From contig VCMS01000196.1 of NCBI GenBank assembly GCA_022539475.1, positions 39,373-103,372 of the forward strand: DNA of 64,000 nucleotides. Direction: 5' to 3'. Both the position numbers and the translations under genes were made by a program. Positions 19,233 to 29,060 of the stretch are shown here, in pieces. The notes under the pieces were generated by a model. It made no database searches and had not been told where the DNA came from. It saw nothing but the letters and a program-made list of their open reading frames with translations. Each line of letters begins with the position of its first letter. The first letter of the stretch is position 1. The DNA is from Gracilaria domingensis. Lineage: Eukaryota > Rhodophyta > Florideophyceae > Gracilariales > Gracilariaceae.

Positions 19233-20522
19233 TTATCGTTCGTGCTAATCCTCTTATTCAAGATTTGACAAATGGTTAGGGATGGCGTGAGATGTTCTCA
19301 CATGATGTGTCTGTCGAGAATACAGGGTTGTATGTTGCTGAGGAGAGAGCGAAGGCATTTCACAAGTGCTTTCGTGACTTAGATCGCTTTGTGTTACATT
19401 TAAGCATAGCTGTAGGAGCTCCTGCTAGCTCACTGTGAGACGCTGGTTTGGGCAGGTTTGCAGCGTCTAAAGTACGTAAGTAGCTACGAAAGGTGTTTGA
19501 TGGCGAAGAAGAGGTCATCATCTATTCTACGTAAACTTCAACTTGTTTCTGTCTCACTTAATTTCAAGCAGCTCCATTAGGGGCCGTAATTGACTGGCCA
19601 GCAGCTCCCTTCAGAGTCGCCAATGCGTTTGACTCGGCAATTCGTAACACAGTCCTATCAGGGACCGGTCGCCGAATGCCTCGCCATCTTCGTCGCTTGT
19701 CACTCAAAGCACACTGGTTGTGATTCGTCGACTTTCACAGAATTGTTGTCCATGGGCTCTATTTCCATAAATAGAATTTCAAAGCCACTGTGATCAGAGC
19801 TTTGAGAAGCAACTTCTCAAACGAAAAGGATGGAACGCTATTCTAGAAAGTTCTATTGTTTTCTGATTTATTTTATTACAAAATAGTGAGAAACTGTCTC
19901 ATTTGACTTGATGATATTTACTTGTTTTTTGAAGAAAGCTTGTACACAACAAGAATGACCGATAAATGAACATATGGATCTTGGGGATCTTTCTATGAAT
20001 ATATGAGAACATTTCTGGAGCTTTTTGTAATAAATTGTGTTTTTTCTCAAAACATTGTTGATTAATATAAATTAAGGAGAAAACTAAAAACTTATCCGTA
20101 TATATTGAGGAAGGGGCAGGAAATTCGAATAAAAGATAGATGTATTTACAAAGATAATAACGTGGACACGCTGAAGATAGAGAAACTGGACGCTTATCGC
20201 TGTTCAACTTGGCCATGCGTCTTTGCTCTCAATCTCACCCGAAACCTTGACCCAACACACCCAACCAAAGCCAGGCCTTGGCTGCACAGGCGAGCTCCTG
20301 TGGCGATTGCCTCGACAGGGAATAGCGGTAGAAGTCACTAAGCGCCGGAAAATGTTTATACCAAACCTTCTGTAAGAGTACTTGGTTGTCAAAAAATAAC
20401 GTGCGCTTTTTGTCTTCAAAAATATTTACAACGTTCGATATAACAATGACGCAATTTATTATAACGCAAACCTGTATTAACTCAATGAAGCATATGTAGA
20501 TCTCAAAGCAATATTATATAAC
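19233..20522. other. Intergenic with a perfect hairpin at 19801-19821
   Basis: No supported gene. TTTGAGAAG-CAA-CTTCTCAAA forms a 9-bp stem with a 3-base loop, ~570 bases after the esterase stop. Sequence becomes AT-rich from ~19830. Confidence 0.45.
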
Positions 20523-21400
20523 TCAATTCACCACAATTTCCTCAATATCGTCAGACTTCACGTATTTGTTGTCGGGAGCTTCTAATTCTACATCAAACAC
20601 TCGCATTCCTTCTCCAAAGTTCAACATTTTCTTTAGCAAAACATGGCTTTCAACACTGAAGGGTAGTAGAATGTGACAAAAAGACTGAACTTGCTCCAAT
20701 TTTTCTGCTAGAAGTTCTTTCAATGCCTTTTCAAAGCTTCCAATTTTTGAATGGTAATCGTGCTGTGGTTGAAATTGTTTGGTTAACCATGCTTTAAATA
20801 ACAGTTTTGGATTAGTTATAACCTCCGGCCGGTCAATTACGACTTCAAAAACATTTTTACGCTTGACAACCTGTACAAATACATCTGCTTTCGTTATGCA
20901 AGCCAGAGTCAATATTGCAAGACAGAAATAATTCATCAATGTCTTTGCGTGCTCCCAAGCAGATTTCAATACCAAGGGTGTAAATTCAGTTGCATACTGT
21001 TTCTTTCCAACGACAGAATCGTCAAAATTGTCATCAGTCTCGTCCTCTTCAGCTAGTACGTTTTCTTCGTCTTCTGCAAGATTTGCATAGGTTTCAAAGA
21101 AAGCACCTCAATTACGCGGCTTCAATGTTTGCTCAGCAAATTCTTAGCGATTTTGTTAGAATTAAATTTGTAGACAATATATTTTAAATATGACTTACCA
21201 TGTTCTTGAGCTTTATTTGCTTTGATCTCGTTGTATTTGTTCCGAAAAGTAGCCAACAAAAATCGCGGAAATAAACGGTCTATTTTATTAACATCTGGGG
21301 CCGCTTCTTCTCCTGTTAGTACGCCGCAGTCAAACATTTGATGCCATCGACGAACGGCGACGGAGTTATCAGTTAGTTTTGGACGCTTAGTTTGAGACAT
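20523..21400 (-). CDS. Harbinger-associated protein, two exons (261 aa)
   Basis: Exon 1 21400-21199, exon 2 21106-20523. The intron (21198-21107, 92 nt) begins GTAAGT and ends AG, and joining the exons keeps the frame (..EHG|AFFETYANLAEDEEN..). The N-terminus has a basic SQTKRPKL segment and a W..MFDCGV..GEEAAP pattern, followed by an FRNKYNEIK helix. The middle is acidic (DEENVLAEEDETDD) and the C-terminal half helical. It converges on a PIF/Harbinger-like transposase remnant; such elements usually carry a second, DNA-binding accessory protein. That role is inferred from context, since I do not recognise the domain with certainty. Confidence 0.5.
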
Positions 21401-22563
21401 GATGTTGCTTGAGGCTGACGGATGAATGCATGAATGTGAGCGAAGATAATAAATACTGTGCTCGTTCTATGCTGAAGCACTCATTCAAACTTTATATACT
21501 AGACTTGTCTCAAGGTAGACATGCTTGAAATATATGGCCACGTTAGAAAAATTGTAAACTGTTCTGAACATCTTTCTATTGGTACAAGAAGCCCGAAAAG
21601 ACAACAGGGCATATACTATTGCTGCTTTCATATCATTGGACACTTTATTTTCGCCTACTATGGCCATTTCGAATTTAAGGTGCAAGTGGTGTATGTCGTA
21701 CGCGTCAAATGTTTGGGAAATATCCCTTCATTTTCTGAACACTACTTTATTAAGGTCGTGTTATTTATGCCATTTGTGATGATTCAGGCAGTGCAATACA
21801 TTATCGCCATATGTGGTCCTTAGTTTTGATCAAAGTGGAGGTACCCGATCGCATTCACTCCAGTTTGTTCGAATTTTTTATCTCTGTTCCAGAACAAAAT
21901 GATTGATCTTAAAGTTGTATGGAATAGGAAGATTACAAAGAAGTGTCACAGTTTTCTGCCTTCTATCACAGTTGTACCAATGAACTGAAAATCGAACTAT
22001 ATCATGAATCTGGCTAAGTCTTGCAAGTTTACTTTACGTTTATCTCAAGTGTAACTTCTAGAATGTTTTTTTGTTGTTGCTGATAACCGATACTGCAGAA
22101 AGGATTACGTTTATCCATCTGAAATAAAAATTGAATCTAAATTTAGAGCTTTATACAAACGCGGATACAAACATAAGCAACACATACTCATAAACAGTGT
22201 GAAGACTGTTTGTTAGGGTTAACTAAACTTTTCAATTTATTAATGGCCTGATCAATACTTATGATACACTAGCAGCTAGGATACATTCCTTTTTGCTTTT
22301 CATACACGCGTAGAAATAGTTCTACGTACAAAATTAGTAACTATCGTCGCAAAAACATTTTAAATGGCTTGAACGCTGTAAAAGTTTTGATCCAGCTCAA
22401 ATAATATAGTTTGAATTTGTTTACGTCAACTCGTAGAAATAGATTTCGTTCAGCACAAAGGTATTGATCCTATGATGCACCCTCTTAGAGCAGGCATTTA
22501 TTTATAAGGAAGTACGTCGTTACTTGACACCTCAATGTTTCGAGTAACGGCATGACATGAGCA
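21401..22563. other. AT-rich non-coding, inside DNA transposon
   Basis: No supported frame. A CGTAGAA-ATAG-TTCTACG hairpin lies near 22309-22326. Probably internal spacer of the Harbinger-like element. Confidence 0.4.
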
Positions 22564-23444
22564 ATGCCAAAACTTTCTAGAAGAGCCACAGCGGCTACAT
22601 TTTATGGCTGCAGTATGTATATTTTACGACGGACTGGATCAGCAAGAAATCATGGTCGGCGTCGCTTTTGTTCACTTTTTGGGGTAACGTCAAACTCGAC
22701 GGCAATCTCGTGGAATCTTTTGAGAAGAAAACTTTCTAAAGGTGAAAAACCAACTCATTGTCTGCCGTCGTTGGTGTTTTTGAGACGGTACACGTCCGGA
22801 CATGTGCATTCTACATTAATAAACGTTGACGAGAAAACCTTTCGTAATTAGTCGCAAAAATTTGTTTATTTACTTTCGGAACTAAAAATGGTAAGTTCTG
22901 TATTTTTTTATTAATGTTCAGAACCGAAACTAACGATTCGAAGATTAATTGAAGATTACGTACGACTAAGAAGCCACTTCTAAATTGTTACCTCTCGGTT
23001 GATGGGACAGATTGTCCCATTAATGAACCTATTCCATTCTCTTCGGTTTGGTATTCTCATAAATTCAAGGGTGCTGGAATTCGATATGAAGTTGGAGTAT
23101 CTGTAAAAACGGGTTACATAGTCTGAGTCAATGGTGGATTTCTGTGTGGGTCCTATCTAGATGCTACGAATTTCAAAATCCTGTTAAAAAACGTTTTAAT
23201 GAGTACTGAAAAAGTTATAGCTGATAATGGATATCAAGATGAAAAATGCATCCGTAAGTCATCAATTTCTCAACATTTTCATCGTCGTCATTCTTTAATA
23301 AGAGCTAGACATGAAAACGTTAACAGACGTTTAAAGCAGTTTATGGTCTTAGAAACAAAATTTCGACACGATTTGTCGTTTCATACGATTTGTTTTCATG
23401 CAGTAGCCAATATTGTGCAAATATCGATTGAAAGCGAAGATTAG
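22564..23444 (+). pseudogene. DDE transposase (PIF/Harbinger-like), broken
   Basis: Successive frames together cover a DDE_Tnp_4-type transposase: N-terminal RRRFCSLFGV, FLRRYTSG and DEKTFRN, then SVDGTDCPI (first Asp), YSHKFKGAGIRYEVGVS, VIADNGYQDEK (second Asp) and RARHENVNRRLKQF (Glu), ending FHAVANIVQISIE. Two stops fall where Trp is conserved in the family: TAG after DEKTFRN and TGA after GYIV, each one G-to-A change from TGG. The middle region also shifts frame near 22890-22990, where GTAAGT and CAG flank a 31-nt stretch. Not functional as it stands. Confidence 0.75.
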
Positions 23445-23690
23445 TTGATTTTATCTCAAGATATTCTGAATATCCGTTAATAGTAAAATAAGTGGTTTAT
23501 AAACTCACCTTGTTACTTTAGTTCGTTTTTAGTAGTTTGTATTATTCCTAATTTTTGTGAAGCTTTGCAACAAGAGCATTCTATTGGTTTCTATTGAACG
23601 ATTTATGTGTCTTCTTTTCACCAATGATTACAATTAAACTAAATTGCATTAATATTCGTAGCAGATGGAAAGTCAAAATATCGCATTTAC
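23445..23690. other. AT-rich flank of Harbinger-like remnant
   Basis: Non-coding. It ends abruptly at ~23690 where composition switches to GC-rich, a likely junction. Confidence 0.4.
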
Positions 23691-24880
23691 CGCTATTCCC
23701 AGGCCATCGGAGACGACCCCCAAAGCGGAGCACCTCTCCGCCGCGGGTTCCCACCCCCGCCCAGCCTTTCTCCTTCTCTCACACTCTCGCCTTCGCTCGG
23801 CCTTCCTCCAATCCTTCTTCATCCGCCATGAACAGCCCCACCAGCACTCACTCCAGCTCCGCCGCCTCCTCCCCGTCGCAAGCCTCCGAGCGAGCGCATC
23901 GAACACGGAACACGGCAGCCAGCCACGCGCCCCACTAAGTATCCTCTTCCTCCTCGTCGCGCTTGTCCCCTTCAACCCCATCCGCGGCCCGAGCATCCCG
24001 CGCCTCGACAGCATCTCAGCCCGTGGCGCGCCGGCACATCCATAAGCCCCACAACTGTCACCAAACTCGCCGCCGCGACCACGAAGCCCCCATCCGTGCA
24101 GCACCCGCCGCACACGCCGTGCACTCCGCCGCAGACGCTTTGCACAAGTCGCGAAACTGACCAACCAGATGCGCCGCCAGTGCCAGCTTGTCGCCGCCGC
24201 CAGTGGCTGTTCGAAGAAAGGTGCGAGTAGCATCGAGCGCTTCGCACCCTGCGAGAACTGTATCGACGTCCGCAAAATGGGTGCGCAGAGTGACGGGGAC
24301 AACCGCGTAATCGCCACGCGCGCCGAAGGAGTCGTCCAAACAACGCACGCGAGAGAGAGCTCCGTCCGACGGCGACGCAAGGCGAGCAGGTAGCAAGCGG
24401 CACGCATGTACACACCGCCGGCGTGTGCGGCGCAGAACGTGGCTCGGCCGCCCAACCCGTACACGCCCGCCAATACAGTGGTCACAGCGCACGTCTTCCG
24501 GCAAGCGCCATCACCGCCGCCGGCCACGCAAGCCGAGATGGATTCGCGCAAGACCTGGTTTCAGGATTGTCGCAGAGACGGGCAGTGAGGCGAAAGCACG
24601 CGGTGCTCCCAACGCTTTCGCAGCTGCATGGGGACCACGGGGGAGTGGTGACGGCGCCGCAGAAGACGGTGGTAGATGGCGTCGTGGGCTCGGAGAACGG
24701 AGATGGCGGTTGGGTCTGCGGTAGATGTTGGTGGGGCAGCACACGGCCTTGGGCAGCACGCGCGGCTGGAGACGTCGAGCGGTATAGTGGCGGAAGCGGA
24801 ACACTCGACGTGTCCAACTGGACAAATAACTTGTCGTAACATTCGTCATTGGTACGCCATGAAATTACAGTGAGCGATTC
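23691..24880. other. GC-rich segment, gene content unclear
   Basis: Many long frames overlap on both strands because the segment is GC-rich, and none shows a known domain. The most protein-like is minus 24504-24058, which contains a helical stretch around VPVTLRTHFADVDTVLAGC. I do not call a gene. Confidence 0.35.
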
Positions 24881-25127
24881 AATGACGTCATGCGAAGCTG
24901 AGTGAGATGACGTCAGACGGAGAGACGATCTCTGCCATACTCTTGTTTGATTGGCATTGTGCGATATACACTGCCTTACACTGCTTTCAGCGCTCAAAAC
25001 ATTTCTTTTATGTTTAATTTTTTTCGGCGTATGTGCATAGTAGTACACGCTGCATCCGTGTACTACGTGCACCTTATAGATACAGCAACAACCTATCGTC
25101 CAATCAGCCAAAAGTCTGAGCCCATTT

Positions 25128-25262
25128 AGGGAGAGATTTTTGGAGAACTCTCCGTGCCACGGAGAACTTCTCCTTGGCAGGGAGAGGTCTCTCCCTACTG
25201 CGGGCCAGATGGGCCACAATCTCTGCAACCCTCTCCCAAAAAATTTGGAGAGGGAAATTCAT
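25128..25262. repeat. Cluster of nested hairpins (GGGAGAG/CTCTCCC)
   Basis: Repeated GGAGA/TCTCC units allow several stems, the clearest CTCCGTG-C-CACGGAG, bracketed by GGGAGAGATTTTTGGAGA and a CTCTCCCAAAAAATTTGGAGAGGG segment. It resembles the end of a MITE. No function assigned. The surrounding 24881-25513 has no supported gene. Confidence 0.45.
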
Positions 25263-25513
25263 CTACTTAGGGGCATGGGGCTAATCGAATGCATTCACAG
25301 GCAATAAACTGCTGGCCACGGAGTTCAGCGTCAAGCTTCACAAGATTTGTCTTCCCGCTAGCAAGTGAACAGAAACGCCACAATTACTATCCCTATCGCA
25401 CCATAGTGAACATAAATTCAAAGGGCTAGAGGGCTAACATCTATGAGAACATAAACGTAACCAAGGCTTTTATTGCCAATTGCAAGTGCTGGACCGACAG
25501 CATCGCCTCTAGT

Positions 25514-26365
25514 TCAGCCCCAGGGCAGAACTTGTTCACTCGTAAGATGAACTCTGGTGCCTTGAGCCTCCACAATAGATTCCTCCTCCAAATCCACATC
25601 AAAATGGGAGACGGTACAAGGTGGCAGAGACGACAGTGAATACAGCTGGGGCCGCTGCTCCAGCGAGTCCATGAAGCGTTTCCACACCTCCGGCGCACGA
25701 CTCGGGCTCTGGTTCCTCTTGCCATTCAAGCTCTTCACGTCCTTCTGCGTGATTTGCTTATTGAGATCCCAGATGCGAAAGCGCCACATATGATAACAGC
25801 ACGCAAGGTTGACCATCTCCAGCTTGGGCGCAGAAAGAATTTCAATCTGCCCCGTCCCCTCCGAGCGTATCAGCACAAACGAGGTACAGTTCGGCAGCAC
25901 CATGTAGTTAGGCCCGTACGCAAACCACATCTTGTGCGACAAGAAACTCTGCATCTTTGGGCAGCGCGTAAGACTGAGCCCCAGATCGGACCGAGCATCC
26001 AGTCGACAGTAATCAATCTGAAGCTCCTTCAACTCCGGCAACGCCAGGTCCAAAATCAGCTCGTCGTTGCGCGGGCCCATCGGGTTGGAGATCTGCACGC
26101 TCTCGAGAACGGGCATGTGCGCGGCGGAGAAGGAGATGGCGCTGAGACGCACGCAGTCGAGGCGCAGACGCTTGAGCTTGGGCATGTCGCCGGCGCGACA
26201 GAAGTTGAGCACGGAGCGCGACCCGACGTCGTCGGTGGCGATGGAGAGCGAGCGGATTCGGGCGTGGCGCTGCGCGATGAAGTCGACGAGTTGCTGCTGC
26301 GTCGGGGCGAGCGAGGAGGCCCAGACGGCGTTGCCGGAGCGGTCGAGGAGGAAGCCGAGATCCAT
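25514..26365 (-). CDS. Leucine-rich-repeat-like protein (283 aa)
   Basis: The start at 26365 is in a strong context (GCCGCCATGG); the frame is open further upstream but runs through low-complexity and then R1 repeat sequence. Repeating segments with Leu/Ile spacing fit LRRs of the F-box/RNase-inhibitor type: IRSLSIATD, PKLKRLRLDCVRLSAISF, MPVLESVQISN, LPELKELQIDYCRL, CPKMQSFLSHKMWF, CTSFVLIRSE, PKLEMVNLACC. No F-box is visible at the N-terminus, no signal peptide and no membrane segment. LRR proteins mostly mediate protein contacts; the partner is unknown. The start lies ~190 bases from the R1 repeat, which probably supplies its upstream region. Confidence 0.7.
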   Translation of the reverse strand: MDLGFLLDRSGNAVWASSLAPTQQQLVDFIAQRHARIRSLSIATDDVGSRSVLNFCRAGDMPKLKRLRLDCVRLSAISFSAAHMPVLESVQISNPMGPRNDELILDLALPELKELQIDYCRLDARSDLGLSLTRCPKMQSFLSHKMWFAYGPNYMVLPNCTSFVLIRSEGTGQIEILSAPKLEMVNLACCYHMWRFRIWDLNKQITQKDVKSLNGKRNQSPSRAPEVWKRFMDSLEQRPQLYSLSSLPPCTVSHFDVDLEEESIVEAQGTRVHLTSEQVLPWG

Positions 26366-26552
26366 GGCGGCGGCGGCGGCGGCCGGCGATAGAGGAGGGT
26401 AGGGAAGGCGGGCGATGGGGGTGGGGAGAGCGAATTGGTGCGGGGAGGGAGGTAGTGAGGATGGCGGGGGGAAGGGGGGGGGACCTCTGCCACATTCGCC
26501 ATTGCTTTCTTCGGGAAGAGGAGGCGGATGTGGCAGCGGCCAATCGGGCGGT

Positions 26553-27542
26553 GTAGGGCCTACGGTGTTTCGGTTTCGTTTTCCAATGTGGCACCAACAG
26601 AGATACGCTCTGCGTGGTCGAATGGCTGTCGTTGCCGCTCGTGGGCGGCTGACGTCAGCCCGTGATCTGCTCGCTTTCGCGCCAAAAGCGCGCGTCGTAA
26701 ATGGATTTGAGAGCCTTTCTCTCAGTCTTTCGTATCCCACTCGCACAATTTGTCTTACCCGTGGCTTCGTGTACACTACGTCGTATCTGTCGAATCGCCA
26801 GGACGCTTCGTGTCAGTAGACAGACTGTCGAGTACTACACGTACAAAGCACTGCAGCATCTGCGCCGTGGGCACTGTCAGCACAACGGAAGTTCAAATAT
26901 CTCCTTGCTGCATCTGCTTATCTTAGCTTGGCAATTCTATCCCTTTGGCTTAGCTTTTTGCAACCAGACAATGTTGTCGACAAGATTTTTCAGCCGAGGA
27001 CATCATCCTACCCAAGCCCTGCCCTGCCCTGCGGTTGCTGCTCGCAAATTATGATACGGTTCTCATCCAACCAGCTGAGTCTCTCGCCCTCTTCGCCCCC
27101 CCTGCGGTCCAACATTCGCTCCTGGCTACGTGTATAGAGACGACGCATTGGGCTGCAAGTAGTCCCCAAAGTAGCAATAACCTGGTTTATTGGGTTCTCA
27201 CAACATCGTGCTGGCACCTTTTATACCTAAGCTACTGATGAAATGCTGTTATTTGAAACTACCTACCCAATTATAGCTAAAGAGAAGTGACTGAATTCGT
27301 CCACTTAAGCAATTTCAAGCCTCCTACGCAACATCGTTGCGAAACCATCAACACTGTTATACCCTAACGCTGTGCATTTCTGGAGTGTTGTGCATGCTGC
27401 CACTTCTTCACGATTCGTAGCTTCAGCTGCTATGTAAAACTGTGAGGAATCCCAACAACTTGATTCGACTGAACATGCTATATTCCTGACTGTTCACGAC
27501 TTAATTTTTTTTCCTCAAAGGACCTTGTCTTTACAACGGTAC
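26553..27542 (+). repeat. Dispersed repeat R1, copy B (full length, ~990 bp)
   Basis: Uninterrupted copy: left half equals copy A (5174-5668), right half equals both parts of copy C. It starts GTAGGGCCTACGG and ends CGGTAC. It lacks both the foldback and the recombinase insertions and so serves as the empty-site reference for both. No obvious coding frame or terminal inverted repeat. Confidence 0.85.
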
Positions 27543-27790
27543 TGCGTCATGTGCCATGGAAATGGTGACTGCAGGACATCACTTGGTGCCTTCCCATGAA
27601 TCCAACCATTCAATTCCGACAAAGGCTGTATCCTGCATTCTGGAGCTTCACGTTTCACTTCATTGACCTTCTGAGATCATATAAATCCGAGAAACCGCAC
27701 CCCAACTTCATCCCCATGCGCCTTGGAACGAATCAATCCAGAAACGTCATCGAGGTACGCGACGATTAGGATCGAGCCGACGGCATACAA

Positions 27791-28441
27791 ATGAAGAAGT
27801 TTCTTCTCTTAACCCTATTACTCACCATTCTACTGGGCCTTTCGTCCAGCGTTCCGATAACCCCCGCTTTGCACACTTCGCTTCGGGCAGGCAAAGGCGG
27901 CGCAGGCGGCACCGGGCGCTCTGGTGGTAGAGGAGGTGACGGTGGAGACGGTGCAGGCGGTCAGCCCGGGGGCGATGGCGGTGCCGGTGGGGCAGCGCTC
28001 GGAGGTGGTGTCGGTGGAGATGGCGGCGATGGCGGGGACAGCGACTTTGGCGACGGAGGAAATGGCGGTGCTGGAGGGTCGGGCGTTGGTGGTGTTCGAG
28101 GCGGTAATGGTGGAGATGGCGGTATGGGTGGTGCGAATGGTGACGGCGGTGATGGTGGTGCGGGCGGTGGTGCATCAGCAGGTGGTGAAGGCAGGGGCGT
28201 ATCCGTGACTACGTTTTTGATACATGTTGAAGTCAAGAAGTCAAGCACTTTTGGCGGTAGTCATCTTGAAAGTAGTCAAAATATAGTCACAAGACATACG
28301 CGTGAACGTTTACTAGATAGCTTAAGAAGTAGGTGCCTAAGAGTTTTCTATCATCTTCCATGCTACTTTTGTCGCTGTTTTTTGCAACGCGGAGGCTCCA
28401 AATTGCAGTACACTGTTTTCCTCATGTTGGTTTCTATGTAA
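27791..28441 (+). CDS. Secreted GGX-repeat protein, N-terminal part
   Basis: Starts with a clear signal peptide (MKKFLLLTLLLTILLGLSSS, residues 1-20), then from ~33 to 136 an almost pure Gly-Gly-X repeat with X mostly Asp, Ala, Asn or Ser. At 28199 the coding sequence runs into an inserted element; residues 137-216 (VSVTTFLIHVE onward) are element-derived and not Gly-rich. Removing the insertion and one GGGC duplication joins this frame exactly to the GGX frame at 29061, giving an original protein of about 598 residues. Gly-Gly-X repeats can fold as bundled polyproline-II helices, as in snow-flea antifreeze protein; an extracellular structural or ice-binding role here is speculation. Confidence 0.75.
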   Translation: MKKFLLLTLLLTILLGLSSSVPITPALHTSLRAGKGGAGGTGRSGGRGGDGGDGAGGQPGGDGGAGGAALGGGVGGDGGDGGDSDFGDGGNGGAGGSGVGGVRGGNGGDGGMGGANGDGGDGGAGGGASAGGEGRGVSVTTFLIHVEVKKSSTFGGSHLESSQNIVTRHTRERLLDSLRSRCLRVFYHLPCYFCRCFLQRGGSKLQYTVFLMLVSM

Positions 28442-29056
28442 CTCTTAATGGATAAATGCTTTAATGCTTTCCGTGATTTCTAAGTCTCCGAAGGAAGAGA
28501 CTGTCTCCAATTGCCTTCAATGCTGGCAAGGTCACTGAAACGTCTTTCAGCTAGAGCAGAGTAAGCCTGAGCGGATAGAGCTACTTGCGCAATTATATTA
28601 AATGGAACGAGGCTTATCCACCGTGGCAGTTCGTTAGTGCGTCTCCAAAACCGCAGAGTCATGCTCGGCTCTTTCTATTTATTGTTCTTCAACGATTTGC
28701 AACGTTCCTTCTGCAACAAACTGAATATCCCCTTCAGTTTATGACTGTGAGTCATCAATGAACTGTCTAGTTCGACAGCTTCCCTTTCAAAAACAACAAA
28801 TGAACGAATGATTTGTAGGAAGATTAGACAGGACATAGAAGTCAGAACTACTGAGATGTTAATTACTACTGTGTGCGGTCAAATATATCTACTTAATATC
28901 TCTCAGAGATCATCCAAAGTCACATTGAGCTGCTATGGAGCCGTTCAATTGCTGCTGTAGACAACGGTGACTACAATATTTGACTACGGCCGAACTACTG
29001 GAGTCAATCAGTCAAAGTCAGTGAAAAAAGCGCCGTAGTCAGTCAGTCACCGATAC
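28199..29056. mobile_element. 858-bp inverted-repeat element inserted in GGX gene
   Basis: Ends GTATCCGTGACT.. and ..GTCACCGATAC are inverted repeats, extended on the right by two extra ACTG-type tetramers before ACTACG. It is flanked by a GGGC duplication at 28195-28198 and 29057-29060. No transposase frame inside, so it is non-autonomous (MITE-like). Exact removal restores the host reading frame, strong evidence for these borders. Confidence 0.85.
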
Positions 29057-29060
29057 GGGC

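Larger units (their letters stand above)
20523..23444. mobile_element. PIF/Harbinger-like DNA transposon remnant
   Basis: An AT-rich block holding an accessory-type gene on the minus strand and a DDE transposase pseudogene on the plus strand. Ends are not resolved; no terminal inverted repeats were found, so the true limits may lie anywhere in the AT-rich stretch 19.8-23.7 kb. Confidence 0.55.

Noticed and set aside
23673-24551. 292-codon minus-strand frame in GC-rich DNA
   Set aside because: Overlaps several equally long frames on both strands, is rich in Arg/Ala/Cys/Trp and has no domain.
25754-26392. 212-codon plus-strand frame opposite the LRR gene
   Set aside because: Charged low-complexity translation; the minus strand has regular LRR spacing and a good start context.
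27822-28248. Long Pro/His-rich minus-strand frames opposite the GGX gene
   Set aside because: They are complements of Gly-codon repeats (GGN/NCC); the plus strand has the signal peptide and restored frame.
28199-29060. The insertion in the GGX gene as a spliced intron (element starts GTATCC, U12-like)
   Set aside because: None of the equivalent borders gives GT..AG or AT..AC ends, so precise splicing is not supported by the sequence.
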